Source: UBA7672 sp964550535 (GTDB lineage: Bacteria; Pseudomonadota; Alphaproteobacteria; Caulobacterales; Hyphomonadaceae). Taken from it: a stretch of 17,295 nucleotides of DNA. A program made the translations under genes and the position numbers. The DNA is taken from positions 1-17,295 of the forward strand of contig CAZJZQ010000073.1 of the NCBI GenBank assembly GCA_964550535.1, in the 5' to 3' direction. Below the pieces are notes generated by a model that ran no database searches, had not been told where the DNA came from, and saw nothing but the letters and a program-made list of their open reading frames with translations. Shown here piece by piece: positions 1-7,706 of the stretch; the stretch's first letter is position 1; each line of letters starts with the position of its first letter.

Positions 1-282
1 CTCCCGCCCAACGACCCCGCGCTCTACTACCTCCAGCGCCTGCGCGACGAGGCGCACCGCTGGGCCATCGGCGCCCACCGCGCCAAACGCTCCGCCGGCA
101 TCACCAAGAACCCGCTGGATGAAATCACCGGCATCGGCGGGGCGCGGAAAAAAGCGCTGCTGCACCGCTTCGGCTCCGCGCGCGGCGTCTCCCGCGCGAC
201 AGTGGAAGACCTCGCCTCCGTCGAAGGCGTCAACGCCGCCCTGGCGCAGCGTATCTACGACCATTTCCACGGCGGCGGTTGA
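1..282 (+). CDS. uvrC: UvrABC system protein C, C-terminal part (5' end outside window)
   Basis: This is the last 93 codons of an open frame that enters from the left edge and ends at TGA 280-282. UvrC is the nuclease subunit of UvrABC nucleotide excision repair and cuts on both sides of a lesion in the cytoplasm. The fragment has the UvrC C-terminal signature: a stretch reading YYLQRLRDEAHRWAI from the end of the RNase H-like endonuclease domain, then NPLDEI and a tandem helix-hairpin-helix DNA-binding domain (ITGIGGARKKALLHRFGS, then ASVEGVNAALAQRIYDHF). The usual alphaproteobacterial neighbour pgsA does not follow; the next gene is an unrelated exported protein 139 bp downstream. The family assignment is firm. 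The N-terminal GIY-YIG domain cannot be checked here. Confidence 0.95.
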   Translation, partial: LPPNDPALYYLQRLRDEAHRWAIGAHRAKRSAGITKNPLDEITGIGGARKKALLHRFGSARGVSRATVEDLASVEGVNAALAQRIYDHFHGGG

Positions 283-421
283 TCGTCAGCACCGGCCGCA
301 AGGGTTGGAGTTGAAGCGTCGCACCATAAGCCCTACCGCACCGCCCGCCACATTCAGGGCCCATTCATGAGCGATCCGTCATGGTCACGGATGACGATGG
401 GGGATTCCTCAGAGGGATGAC

Positions 422-1006
422 ATGCTTCGCCGTTTAGCCTGCATATCCATGGCCGGACTGCTTCTGTCCGCGCCCGCCGCCACCTCCGCGCTGGCTGATC
501 CGCCTTCCGGCGGCAGCTATAATTTCTATGCCCAGCCGACGCGCCAGTTGATGCGGCTACAGCTGAATTACGGCTCCAACGTCATCGCCCGCGCGCTGGA
601 AAACGCGCTGATGCGTTCGCGCAACGAAGCGCGCGTGGACGCCCAGCCCATCCCCGGCGATATCCGCCGCGGTCTCTCGCCCTTCTATCCGGACGAGACG
701 CTGGACAAGATCCGCTACAAGGTTGGCGACATCTCGCCGGACGGCCTCGCCGGCTTCGCCATCCGCAATGGCAACGCCGCCGCCGTGACGCTGATCGACA
801 CCATCGTCTTCAAGGATGAAGCGCTGACCAAGAACCTCGCCCTCTGGGCGCACGAGGTTCACCATGTCGAACAATACGACCAGTGGGGCGTGAACGGCTT
901 CGCCGCGCGCTACGCCTTCGGCTGGGACTCAGTCGAGGAAGAAGCCCGAGCCCGAGCCCGCGACTATGTCGCCTGGTACCGCGACCGGATGGGCCTGGAG
1001 CAGTAG
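422..1006 (+). CDS. Exported DUF4157-type (HExxH) protein
   Basis: The product is 194 aa with an N-terminal signal peptide (MLRRLA, a hydrophobic run rich in L and A, likely cleavage after SALA near residue 25). A zincin-like motif HEVHH lies at residues 144-148 within LWAHEVHHVEQYDQWG, and an acidic stretch (SVEEEARARA, about 170-179) could supply a third ligand. This matches the DUF4157 pattern, in which a metallopeptidase-like core is often found alone or at the start of eCIS-associated or toxin proteins. Here there is no toxin domain and no eCIS neighbour, so it is a small stand-alone periplasmic protein. AGAGGG at 411-416 precedes the ATG by 5 nt. It converges on the DUF885 gene, with only 9 bp between the stops. 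Peptidase activity is inferred from the motif; the substrate is unknown. Confidence 0.8.
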   Translation: MLRRLACISMAGLLLSAPAATSALADPPSGGSYNFYAQPTRQLMRLQLNYGSNVIARALENALMRSRNEARVDAQPIPGDIRRGLSPFYPDETLDKIRYKVGDISPDGLAGFAIRNGNAAAVTLIDTIVFKDEALTKNLALWAHEVHHVEQYDQWGVNGFAARYAFGWDSVEEEARARARDYVAWYRDRMGLEQ

Positions 1007-1015
1007 CCGGCCGGA

Positions 1016-2860
1016 TTACCCCGCCGCCTTCACCCGCTCCACCCAGCGCTGCACCAGCGTTTCCAGCACGGGCAGAGGCACGCCGCCGCTGCCCAGCACC
1101 ACGTCATGGAAAGCGCGGATGTCGAACTTGTCGCCAAGCCCGGTCTTCGCGGCTTCACGCAGCTCCTGGATTTTCAGCATCCCGATCTTGTAGGTCGTCG
1201 CCTGACCGGGGCTGAGGATATAGCGCTGGATTTCGGAACGAACCGCGCCTTCCGCCGACGCGGAGTTGGCGAGGAAGTATTGCACCGCCTCTTCCTCGCT
1301 CCAGCCTTTGGCATGCAGCCCGGTGTCCACCACCAGACGCACGGCGCGCCAGATCTCGGTCGAAAGACGGCCGAAGTCGGAATAGGGATCGGTATAGAAA
1401 CCCATCTCCTTCGCCAGCGCCTCGGTGTAGAGCGCCCAGCCTTCGGAGAAGGCCGTATAGCCATACTGCGTGCGGAACACGGGCAGGCCCGTCATCTCCT
1501 GCGCGATCGTGCCCTGCATGTGGTGACCCGGATTGCCCTCGTGATAGGCGACGGCCTCAAGCTGGAACACCGGCATGGCGTTCATGTCGCTGAGATGGGC
1601 GTAGAACGTGCCCGGCCGTGAACCATCCACCGAACCCCGGCGATAATGCTGCGCGGCGCCGGGCTGTTCGCGGAACGGCTCCACGCGTTTCACCACCAGC
1701 TCGCCCTTCGGCAGCACGCCGAAATATTCCGGCAGCTTCGCCTTCATCGCGGCGAGGTGATCTTCCGCCAGCCTGATGTACTGCGCGCGGCCTTCATCCG
1801 TGTTGGGCAGAATGAATTGCGGATTGGTGCGCATGAAAACGAAGAACTCGTCCAGCGTGCCGTCAAAGCCCACCTGGGCCTTCACCGCCTCCATCTCGCC
1901 ACGCAGGCGTGCGACTTCGGCAAGGCCCAGTTCGTGGATCTCGTCCGCCGTCATCTCCGTGGTGGTCTGCAACTTCAGCTGTGCGTTATAGTAGGACGCC
2001 CCATCCGGCAGCGTCAGCACGCCCCTGGCTTCCACCGGAGCATTCGCCTTGTCCGCTTCCAGCCACGCGATCAGGTCCTCATAGGCGCGCTTCACCTTGG
2101 TGGTCAGGTGCGCCTCAGCCACTTCGGTCAGCGCCAGCGCCTGCTGATCGCCGGCCTTGCCAGCCGCTTTCAGCGCCGCGATCTTCGCCGTCACATCGCC
2201 CCACAGCGGCGAGTCCGCATTGCTGTCGTCGAACGGACGCCCGGTGATGACCTTGCGCGCCTCCGCAATGCTTTCCTCATAGGCGAAACGCGGCGGCCGC
2301 ACGCCGGCGGCGGCGTTCAGCTGCGCACGCTCCATCGTCTGGTCTATGGCGTTGGCGATGTTGGCGAGACGGCTGTTATAGGCCTCCATGTCGGAGACCT
2401 CCTTCACCTCATGCAGATTGATGAGGAAGGTGGGCAGGCCCGTATGCACGCCGCCGCGCGCGAAGATGTAGCCGTGGCGCCGCCACTTGTCGCGCTCCTC
2501 CGCCCGATCCAGCTCCAGCGCCCAGATATCGAACGACGTACGCGACGCTTCGTCCAGTTTCGCGGGGTCGAACTGCGACTTCATGCCGGCGACGCTCTGC
2601 CGCCGCCATTCCAGCCGCTCGGTCACGGCCTGCTCGCTGTAGTCGTTCAGCCTGTCATACTGTTCCTTGCGGCCGATGGACGTCAGGCGCTCCGGGCTCA
2701 TCGCCAGTTCTTCCTCGAACTCGGCGTTGAGATATTCCGTCAACCGCGCGCTCTCCGCCGCGATCTGCGCCGCCGTCGGCGCGCCGCCGCCCGTGTCGCA
2801 CGCCGCCAGAAGCGCGAGATGCCCCGCCGCCAGACCCGCGAACAGATAACGCTTGAACAT
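1016..2860 (-). CDS. DUF885 family lipoprotein, putative zinc peptidase (copy A)
   Basis: The product is 614 aa. The start is a lipoprotein signal with lipobox LAAC, making Cys21 the predicted lipidated residue, so it is probably anchored in the envelope. The rest is a full-length DUF885 domain. The signature HEGNPGHH is at about residues 440-447 and SEGWALYTE at about 472-480; together these form a putative zinc site (HExxxHH-like plus a downstream Glu) in a mostly helical protein. DUF885 proteins are annotated as uncharacterised or putative carboxypeptidase-like; the substrate is unknown. GGGAG lies about 8 nt upstream of the ATG. It lies directly downstream of a closely related copy on the same strand (68 bp between), so the two may be co-transcribed. 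A high-GC antisense reading frame over this gene is a shadow. Confidence 0.9.
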   Translation of the reverse strand: MFKRYLFAGLAAGHLALLAACDTGGGAPTAAQIAAESARLTEYLNAEFEEELAMSPERLTSIGRKEQYDRLNDYSEQAVTERLEWRRQSVAGMKSQFDPAKLDEASRTSFDIWALELDRAEERDKWRRHGYIFARGGVHTGLPTFLINLHEVKEVSDMEAYNSRLANIANAIDQTMERAQLNAAAGVRPPRFAYEESIAEARKVITGRPFDDSNADSPLWGDVTAKIAALKAAGKAGDQQALALTEVAEAHLTTKVKRAYEDLIAWLEADKANAPVEARGVLTLPDGASYYNAQLKLQTTTEMTADEIHELGLAEVARLRGEMEAVKAQVGFDGTLDEFFVFMRTNPQFILPNTDEGRAQYIRLAEDHLAAMKAKLPEYFGVLPKGELVVKRVEPFREQPGAAQHYRRGSVDGSRPGTFYAHLSDMNAMPVFQLEAVAYHEGNPGHHMQGTIAQEMTGLPVFRTQYGYTAFSEGWALYTEALAKEMGFYTDPYSDFGRLSTEIWRAVRLVVDTGLHAKGWSEEEAVQYFLANSASAEGAVRSEIQRYILSPGQATTYKIGMLKIQELREAAKTGLGDKFDIRAFHDVVLGSGGVPLPVLETLVQRWVERVKAAG

Positions 2861-2928
2861 CCCGCTTCTCCCGACACGCGCAGCGACAACGCCGCCCCGC
2901 CTTTATGGCGTTCAGTGTGACAGCCGTG

Positions 2929-4761
2929 TTACGGCGCTGTCGTTTTCACAGTCTCGGCCCAGCGGTTCACCCGCGTCTCCAGAACCGGCAGAGGCAGGCT
3001 TCCGCCGCTCAGCACGGTGTCGTGGAAACCGCCCATGGTGAACCTGTCGCCAAGCGCCGCCTGGGCCGCGGCGCGCAGCTCCTGGATCTTCAGCATGCCG
3101 ATCTTGTAGCAGGTCGCCTGGCCCGGCCACACGATGTAACGCCGGATCTCCGAACGCACCGCAGCTTCCGGCACCGACGAGTTGGACAGGAAGTATTGCA
3201 CCGCCTGCTCCTCGCTCCATCCTTGCGCGTGCAGGCCCGTATCCACCACCAGACGGATCGCGCGCCACAACTCGGCGGACAGGCGGCCATAGTCGGAATA
3301 CGGGTCGTGATAGAACCCCATCTCCTTGGCCAGCGTCTCGGTGTAGAGCGCCCAGCCTTCGACATAGGCCGTATGGAAAGCCTGCCCGCGGAATTGCGGC
3401 AGACCCGTCAGCTCCTGCGCGATCGAGATCTGCATGTGGTGGCCGGGATTGGCCTCGTGATAGGTGATGGCCTCCAGCTCATAGGTCGGCATCGCCTTCA
3501 TGTCAGAGAGGTGGGCGTAGAACACCCCCGGCCGCGAACCATCCGGCGTGCCGGGATAATAGTGCTGCGCCCCGCCCGCTTCCTCGCGGAACGCCTCGAC
3601 GCGCTTCACCACCAGACCGGCTTTGGGCAGGATGCCGAAATATTCGGGCAGCTTCGCATCCATGCCGGCCAGATAATCCTCGGCCAGCTTGATATACTGC
3701 GCGCGGCCCTCGTCCGTGTCCGGCAGGTGGAACTGGTCGTCCGTCCGCACGAAGGTGAAGAACTCCGGCAGCGTGCCGGCGAAAGCGACCTGCTCCTTGA
3801 TCTTCTCCATCTCGCCGTGGATGCGCGCCACTTCCGACAGGCCCAGCTCATGGATCTGTTCGGCCGTCATGCCGGTCGTGGTCTGCAATTTCAGCATGGT
3901 GTTGTAGTAACCTGCGCCGTCCGGCAGCGACCACGCGCCCTTGGCTTCCTCGGGAACCTTCATCCGCTCGGCGCCGAGGAAGGCGATCAGCCGGTCATAG
4001 CCCGGCTTCACTTCGCCGGTCAGCGCATCAATGATCTGCTGCTGCAACGTGGAGGCTTCCTGCGCCGTAATCTTTCCGCCGTCTTGCAGCGCCTTGATCT
4101 TGGCCTTCGCGTCGGCGAACAATGGCGAATCCGGCCCCGCCGAGAACGGCGCCCCGCTCACCACCTTGCGGCTTTCCTCCAGCGACTGGTCGAACGCGAA
4201 CAGCGGCGGCCGCACGCCCTCCGCCGCCGAAGCCGCCGCCCGCTCCACCAGCACGTCAAGCGCATCATCCACCTGCGACACGCGCGCGATATACGCCTCC
4301 ATGTCGGACTTTTCATCCACGCGATGGAAGTTGATGAGGAAGTTGGCCAGCTCCGTGTGCGGCCCGTTGCGGATGAAGATATAGCCGTGACGGCGATACT
4401 TCCGGCTCAGCTCGGAATCGGTCAGCCCCGCTTCCCAGACATCGAAGGACGTCTTCGATTCATCGTCCAGCCTGACGTAGTCGAACGACGACTTCATTTC
4501 GGCCACGTTCGCCTTCAGCCATTCGAACTCGGCGTCCGCCGCCGCCTCTGTGCGGTCATTCAGCTTGTCGTAGTGCTCCTTGCGGCCCAGCACGGTCAGC
4601 CCTTCCGGGTTGCGCTGCAACGCCTCCTCATAAGCCGCATCCAGGAACTGCGTCAGCCGCGCGCTTTCCGCAGCGATTTCCTCGGCAGTCGGCCCCGTCG
4701 CCTCAGGCGTGCAGGCAACAGCCAGAACCAGCGCCGCGGCGCCCAGCAGACCACGCATCAT
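2929..4761 (-). CDS. DUF885 family lipoprotein, putative zinc peptidase (copy B)
   Basis: The product is 610 aa from the first of two adjacent ATG codons. I chose 4761 because AGGGAGGG lies about 6 nt upstream and because it begins a clean lipoprotein signal (MMRGLLGAAALVLAVACTPE, Cys17 as lipidated residue). A longer frame back to 4860 would put non-signal sequence before it. The zinc-site signature HEANPGHH is at about 435-442 and VEGWALYTE at about 467-475. Over the last ~170 residues it matches copy A at about 124 positions by hand count (roughly 73%), without gaps. It is therefore a tandem paralogue, divergent in the N-terminal half. It is divergent from the SDR gene, with a 140-bp shared upstream region containing a 16-bp palindrome. 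Peptidase function is inferred from the family motif. Confidence 0.9.
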   Translation of the reverse strand: MMRGLLGAAALVLAVACTPEATGPTAEEIAAESARLTQFLDAAYEEALQRNPEGLTVLGRKEHYDKLNDRTEAAADAEFEWLKANVAEMKSSFDYVRLDDESKTSFDVWEAGLTDSELSRKYRRHGYIFIRNGPHTELANFLINFHRVDEKSDMEAYIARVSQVDDALDVLVERAAASAAEGVRPPLFAFDQSLEESRKVVSGAPFSAGPDSPLFADAKAKIKALQDGGKITAQEASTLQQQIIDALTGEVKPGYDRLIAFLGAERMKVPEEAKGAWSLPDGAGYYNTMLKLQTTTGMTAEQIHELGLSEVARIHGEMEKIKEQVAFAGTLPEFFTFVRTDDQFHLPDTDEGRAQYIKLAEDYLAGMDAKLPEYFGILPKAGLVVKRVEAFREEAGGAQHYYPGTPDGSRPGVFYAHLSDMKAMPTYELEAITYHEANPGHHMQISIAQELTGLPQFRGQAFHTAYVEGWALYTETLAKEMGFYHDPYSDYGRLSAELWRAIRLVVDTGLHAQGWSEEQAVQYFLSNSSVPEAAVRSEIRRYIVWPGQATCYKIGMLKIQELRAAAQAALGDRFTMGGFHDTVLSGGSLPLPVLETRVNRWAETVKTTAP

Positions 4762-4777
4762 GCAACCCTCCCTTGCA

Positions 4778-4793
4778 TGGCCCGGCCGGGCCA
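4778..4793. promoter_or_regulatory. 16-bp perfect palindrome upstream of DUF885 copy B
   Basis: TGGCCCGG is followed directly by its reverse complement CCGGGCCA. It sits 16 bp upstream of the copy B start and just outside its ribosome binding site, in the divergent region shared with the SDR gene. A regulator site is possible. In GC-rich DNA such palindromes also arise by chance or act as restriction-type sequences, so the functional reading is weak. Confidence 0.3.
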
Positions 4794-4901
4794 CCCGGTT
4801 TCCCGTCATACTAGCGTCCCTCGAATACCGCTCGCCAGCGCTTTCCCAAAGAGGAAACACGGCCTAAACACCCCGCGAGGAATACACACAGGGAAAGCGC
4901 C

Positions 4902-5690
4902 ATGGGCAGGTTCACAGGCAAGTCGGTTGTCGTAACGGGAGCCGCCTCCGGCATCGGCCGCGCCTCCGCCATCCTGTTCGCCGCCGAAGGGGCCAGCATC
5001 GTGGCCGCCGACAAATCCCCCGCCGTCCACGACACCATCGCCATGATTACGGCGTCCGGCGGCACGGCCAAGGCGCTTGAAGCCAATGCGGGCGATCCCG
5101 CCGACGTGAAGCGCATCATCGGCGCGGCCGTCCAGTCATATGGCGGCCTCGACATCATCTACGCCAACGCCGGAATTTCCGGCGGCCCTGTCGGCCTGTG
5201 GGAGCAGGACGAACTGGCGTGGCGCAACATCCTCCAGGTGAACCTCATCGGTCCCATGCTCGCCATCCAGATCGGCGCGCCGGAGATCATCAAGCGCGGC
5301 GGCGGCGCCATCGTCTGCACCGCCAGCGTCGCGGGCATTCGCAATGGCGCAGGCAGCCCGGCCTACTCCGCCTCCAAAGCAGGCGTCATCTCGCTGGTGT
5401 CGCTGGCCGCGAACCAACTCGCGGGAACCAATGTTCGCGTCAACGCGATCTGCCCCGGCCTGATCGAAACCGGCATGACCAAAACCATCTTCGACCGCGC
5501 CCGCGAAAAAGGCACCGACGACCGCATCGGCCAGCTCAACCCGCTCCGCCGCGCCGGCCAACCGGACGAGATCGCGAAAGTCGCCCTCTTCCTCGCCTCC
5601 GACGACGCCAGCTACATCAACGGCCAGGCCCTCGCCGTCGACGGCGGCCTGTCTTCGTCATTGCCGGTGATGCCGCCGAAGGCGAGGTAA
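4902..5690 (+). CDS. SDR family NAD(P)-dependent oxidoreductase
   Basis: The product is 262 aa, the normal length of a classical short-chain dehydrogenase. Visible motifs are the nucleotide-binding TGAASGIG at 12-19, the NAG of the beta-4 motif at 89-91, catalytic Asn114 (in QVNLIG), Ser142, Tyr155 and Lys159 (YSASK), and the PG motif in CPGLIETGM. An Asp at position 37 after beta-2 favours NAD over NADP. The C-terminus has the usual FLASDDASYINGQALAVDGG segment. Substrate cannot be deduced; a secondary alcohol or 3-oxoacyl-type reduction/oxidation is typical. AGGGA lies about 8 nt before the ATG. The gene stands alone, divergent from the DUF885 pair and convergent with the Fe-S scaffold gene (33 bp between stops). 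Confidence 0.93.
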   Translation: MGRFTGKSVVVTGAASGIGRASAILFAAEGASIVAADKSPAVHDTIAMITASGGTAKALEANAGDPADVKRIIGAAVQSYGGLDIIYANAGISGGPVGLWEQDELAWRNILQVNLIGPMLAIQIGAPEIIKRGGGAIVCTASVAGIRNGAGSPAYSASKAGVISLVSLAANQLAGTNVRVNAICPGLIETGMTKTIFDRAREKGTDDRIGQLNPLRRAGQPDEIAKVALFLASDDASYINGQALAVDGGLSSSLPVMPPKAR

Positions 5691-5723
5691 GGCGCGCCCC
5701 GCACGCTCGCGCCAACAACGGAG

Positions 5724-6187
5724 TCACCCCCGCGCCGCCAGCGCCTTCTCCATCGCTTCCACCGCAGCGTCGAACGCCAGCAGGGTGGACGTATGGCGCG
5801 GCGGGTAATCGCGCACTGGTTCCAGATGGCGCAATTCCCAGAAATCGCCATCGCCGAGGCTGGGCGCAGCGCCCCCCTCTTTCAGCATGGCGCGCAGCAC
5901 ATCGCGCGCCGCCCTGATCTCGTCGAGCGACTTGCCCACCGCGACCCGCGCCAGAATGGAGGTCGCCGCCTGCCCCAGCGCGCACGCGTGGGGATCAACC
6001 GCGATGGCGGCGACGCGCCCCTCCGCATCCAGCGTCACATCGACATTCACGGTCGAGCCGCAAACGCGCGACACCTTCAGNNNNNNNNNNCCTTCAGCGC
6101 CGACCCGTGCGGCGCATCCAGCCGGCCCAGATGCGGAATATCCGCCGCCAGTTCCAGAACCCGGTTGTGATAAAGCTCGCCGAACAT
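5724..6187 (-). CDS. Iron-sulfur cluster assembly scaffold protein, NifU/IscU N-terminal-like (interrupted by assembly gap)
   Basis: The 5' part (ATG at 6187, 32 codons, MFGELYHNRV...GRLDAPHGSALK) and the 3' part (VSRVCGSTVNVDV... to the stop at 5724) lie either side of ten N. The flanks share the same seven bases (CTGAAGG on this strand). Merging them restores one frame with no residue lost, giving 148 aa that read SALKVSRVCGS across the join. The fold is that of the NifU/IscU scaffold, which holds nascent Fe-S clusters in the cytoplasm. Conserved Cys37 (CGS) and Cys63 (HACALGQA) are present. The third IscU cysteine is replaced by Thr in PRHTSTL (about 127), which I believe is usual for this alphaproteobacterial subfamily. 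No isc or suf genes are nearby. It lies 39 bp downstream of the CHAD gene, probably in the same transcript. Confidence 0.88.
6081..6090. other. Assembly gap (10 N), probably spurious
   Basis: Ten N lie inside the Fe-S scaffold gene. The bases just before (6074-6080) and just after (6091-6097) are both CCTTCAG. Collapsing the gap and one repeat copy restores the reading frame and a family-typical protein. Keeping ten bases breaks the frame. The simplest reading is two contigs with a 7-bp overlap that were joined with placeholder N. Confidence 0.85.
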
Positions 6188-6226
6188 GATCCCTAGATCG
6201 TCCCGAACCCGTCCGGGATCAAGGCG

Positions 6227-7096
6227 TCATTCCGTAGCCGCCGCCATCTCCGCCGCCGGTTCCAGTGATTTCAGCCACGTCCGGCGCCGCACGCCGAACA
6301 GGTCTTCCCCCGCCTGGAACGCGTCGCCCATCATCATCGCCCGCCGCGCCTCCAGCGCTCTCCGCAAACGCACGGCGCGCGGCGAAAGGCCCTGCAACAC
6401 CACTTCGATATCCTGCACCGCGCCCAGATGCTCTCCCAGATCGCGCGCCGCCTTCACGCGATCCTCCAGAACCGGAAACACCTTGCGCGACAGCCGCACA
6501 TGCAACGCGTGATATTTCGCCTGCTTGCGCCAATCGTGAAACGCCTCGGGCGTGCCCTTGCGCAGCGCCGCCTTCATCTGCCGCCGCGCCGCCGCATAGC
6601 CGCGCCCCAGCGCCCGCACCAGCGCTTCCGCATCGCCAGGCTCGATTTCCCGCTCCAGATCCGCCGTCGCCTGCGCAACGCGATCGCAGAAGATGAAGAT
6701 GGGGCTCGTCCCGGCGCTCTCAGTCTTCACGCCGTCGCGCTCCGCACGGAACCGCGTCTCCAGCCGCTTCACGCCCGCCGCCCCGGCTTCCTGGTCCAGC
6801 AGCGGCCGCAGCGCGTCGAGCGCCTCCACCCGCGCGGACAGGTCGCGCAGGCTCGATAGCTCCCGCCCCGCATCGCGCCAGAACGCATTCTCGCGCGCAT
6901 AATCCTTTTCCGCCATCAATGGCCGGGCGAGGCGCAACGCCGCGCGGATACGCTTGCATCGCACTCGCGCGCGATGCACGAATCCGTCGCCGCCGGCGTT
7001 CTCCGCGCACGCCTCGCGCAGTTTTCCAACCTGACCGGCGATGATCCGCGCGATACCGCGCCCCAGCGCTTCATCGGGTTCGAGCACATAGCTCAC
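6227..7096 (-). CDS. CHAD domain-containing protein
   Basis: The product is 289 aa from GTG at 7096. I prefer this over GTG at 7105 because GGGAG (7105-7109) gives normal spacing of about 8 nt to 7096 but overlaps 7105, and because it gives the family-typical MSYVLEPDE start. The whole protein is the helical CHAD domain (conserved histidine alpha-helical domain). It has conserved basic/His patches FVHRARVRCKRIRAALR (His41, Arg42, Lys48) and AFHDWRKQAKYHALH (His187, Arg190, Lys191). CHAD domains bind inorganic polyphosphate and localise to polyphosphate granules in studied cases. There is no CYTH domain in this protein and no ppk or ppx neighbour. It lies between a small lipoprotein and the Fe-S scaffold gene on the same strand. 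Confidence 0.88.
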   Translation of the reverse strand: MSYVLEPDEALGRGIARIIAGQVGKLREACAENAGGDGFVHRARVRCKRIRAALRLARPLMAEKDYARENAFWRDAGRELSSLRDLSARVEALDALRPLLDQEAGAAGVKRLETRFRAERDGVKTESAGTSPIFIFCDRVAQATADLEREIEPGDAEALVRALGRGYAAARRQMKAALRKGTPEAFHDWRKQAKYHALHVRLSRKVFPVLEDRVKAARDLGEHLGAVQDIEVVLQGLSPRAVRLRRALEARRAMMMGDAFQAGEDLFGVRRRTWLKSLEPAAEMAAATE

Positions 7097-7180
7097 GGCG
7101 AACACTCCCGCGAAGCCGTCACAGGCACGCCGGATGCTTTCGCGCGCAGGCTTTGGGGCGGACTGCTGACGGCGTGCGGG

Positions 7181-7618
7181 CTATCGGCCCTTGGCGTCAT
7201 AATCGATCATCGGATTGCGGACCTGCGTGCGCACATAGCGGGCCTTGGGCTCCTTGTCCCCGGCGGAGAACTCCACCGTCCAGGCGTGCACGTCCTCGTT
7301 CACCTGATAGGTGAAGTTGCAGTCCAGCACCGGCACGGGTTGCGCCTCGGGCCGGTTGCCGTCGACGCACTTGAAGCCGTCCGTTTCCAGCGCGGCGCGC
7401 GCGGCGGCTTCCTGGCCGATATTCCAGCGGCTCATGATGTGGGTGCGGAATTCGGAATCCACCGCGCCTTCCTGATCGCGCGCCCAGTGGCCGAAATTGG
7501 TGCCGCCGGGTCCGGCGCCCTGCGGCGGCCGTATTCCCGTCGTCGCCGACCCGCTGGCGCACGCCGCCAACCCGGCCAGCATCACGCCCGCCATAACGCC
7601 CGATCTAACCGCACGCAT
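7181..7618 (-). CDS. Small putative lipoprotein, function unknown
   Basis: The product is 145 aa. The N-terminus is a lipoprotein signal (MRAVRSGVMAGVMLAGLAAC) with lipobox LAAC and Cys20 as the likely lipidated residue. After a Gly/Pro-rich linker (PPQGAGPGG) comes a soluble domain of about 100 residues with two further cysteines, Cys84 (GFKCVDG) and Cys100 (VLDCNF), which could form a disulfide in the periplasm. The C-terminal half alternates polar and hydrophobic residues like a small beta-rich domain. AGGGG lies about 8 nt before the ATG. It sits 88 bp after cysS and 84 bp before the CHAD gene on the same strand. I do not recognise the family; being an envelope lipoprotein is the only firm inference. 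Confidence 0.75.
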   Translation of the reverse strand: MRAVRSGVMAGVMLAGLAACASGSATTGIRPPQGAGPGGTNFGHWARDQEGAVDSEFRTHIMSRWNIGQEAAARAALETDGFKCVDGNRPEAQPVPVLDCNFTYQVNEDVHAWTVEFSAGDKEPKARYVRTQVRNPMIDYDAKGR

Positions 7619-7706
7619 GCCTTGCCCCTGTTGTTCCGGCCCGCAGCAGAATGATCCGCCGCCGCCTCGCCGTCAAACCCGTCCCGCATGGGGCAGGCTT
7701 CCGGCG

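Noticed and set aside
374..392. Small hairpin ATCCGT-CATGGTC-ACGGAT between uvrC and the DUF4157-like gene
   Set aside because: A 6-bp stem with no U-tract; too weak to call a terminator or operator.
2919..2940. Possible hairpin (ACAGCCGT / ACGGCGCTGT) at the end of DUF885 copy B
   Set aside because: The stem has a two-base bulge and no T-run follows on the minus strand, so it is not supported as an intrinsic terminator.
2905..4935. 676-codon plus-strand open frame antisense to DUF885 copy B, and a 424-codon one (1646-2920) antisense to copy A
   Set aside because: Both are complement frames of GC-rich genes whose minus-strand products have lipoboxes, ribosome binding sites and family motifs. 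The antisense products are Arg/His/Leu-rich with no recognisable domain.
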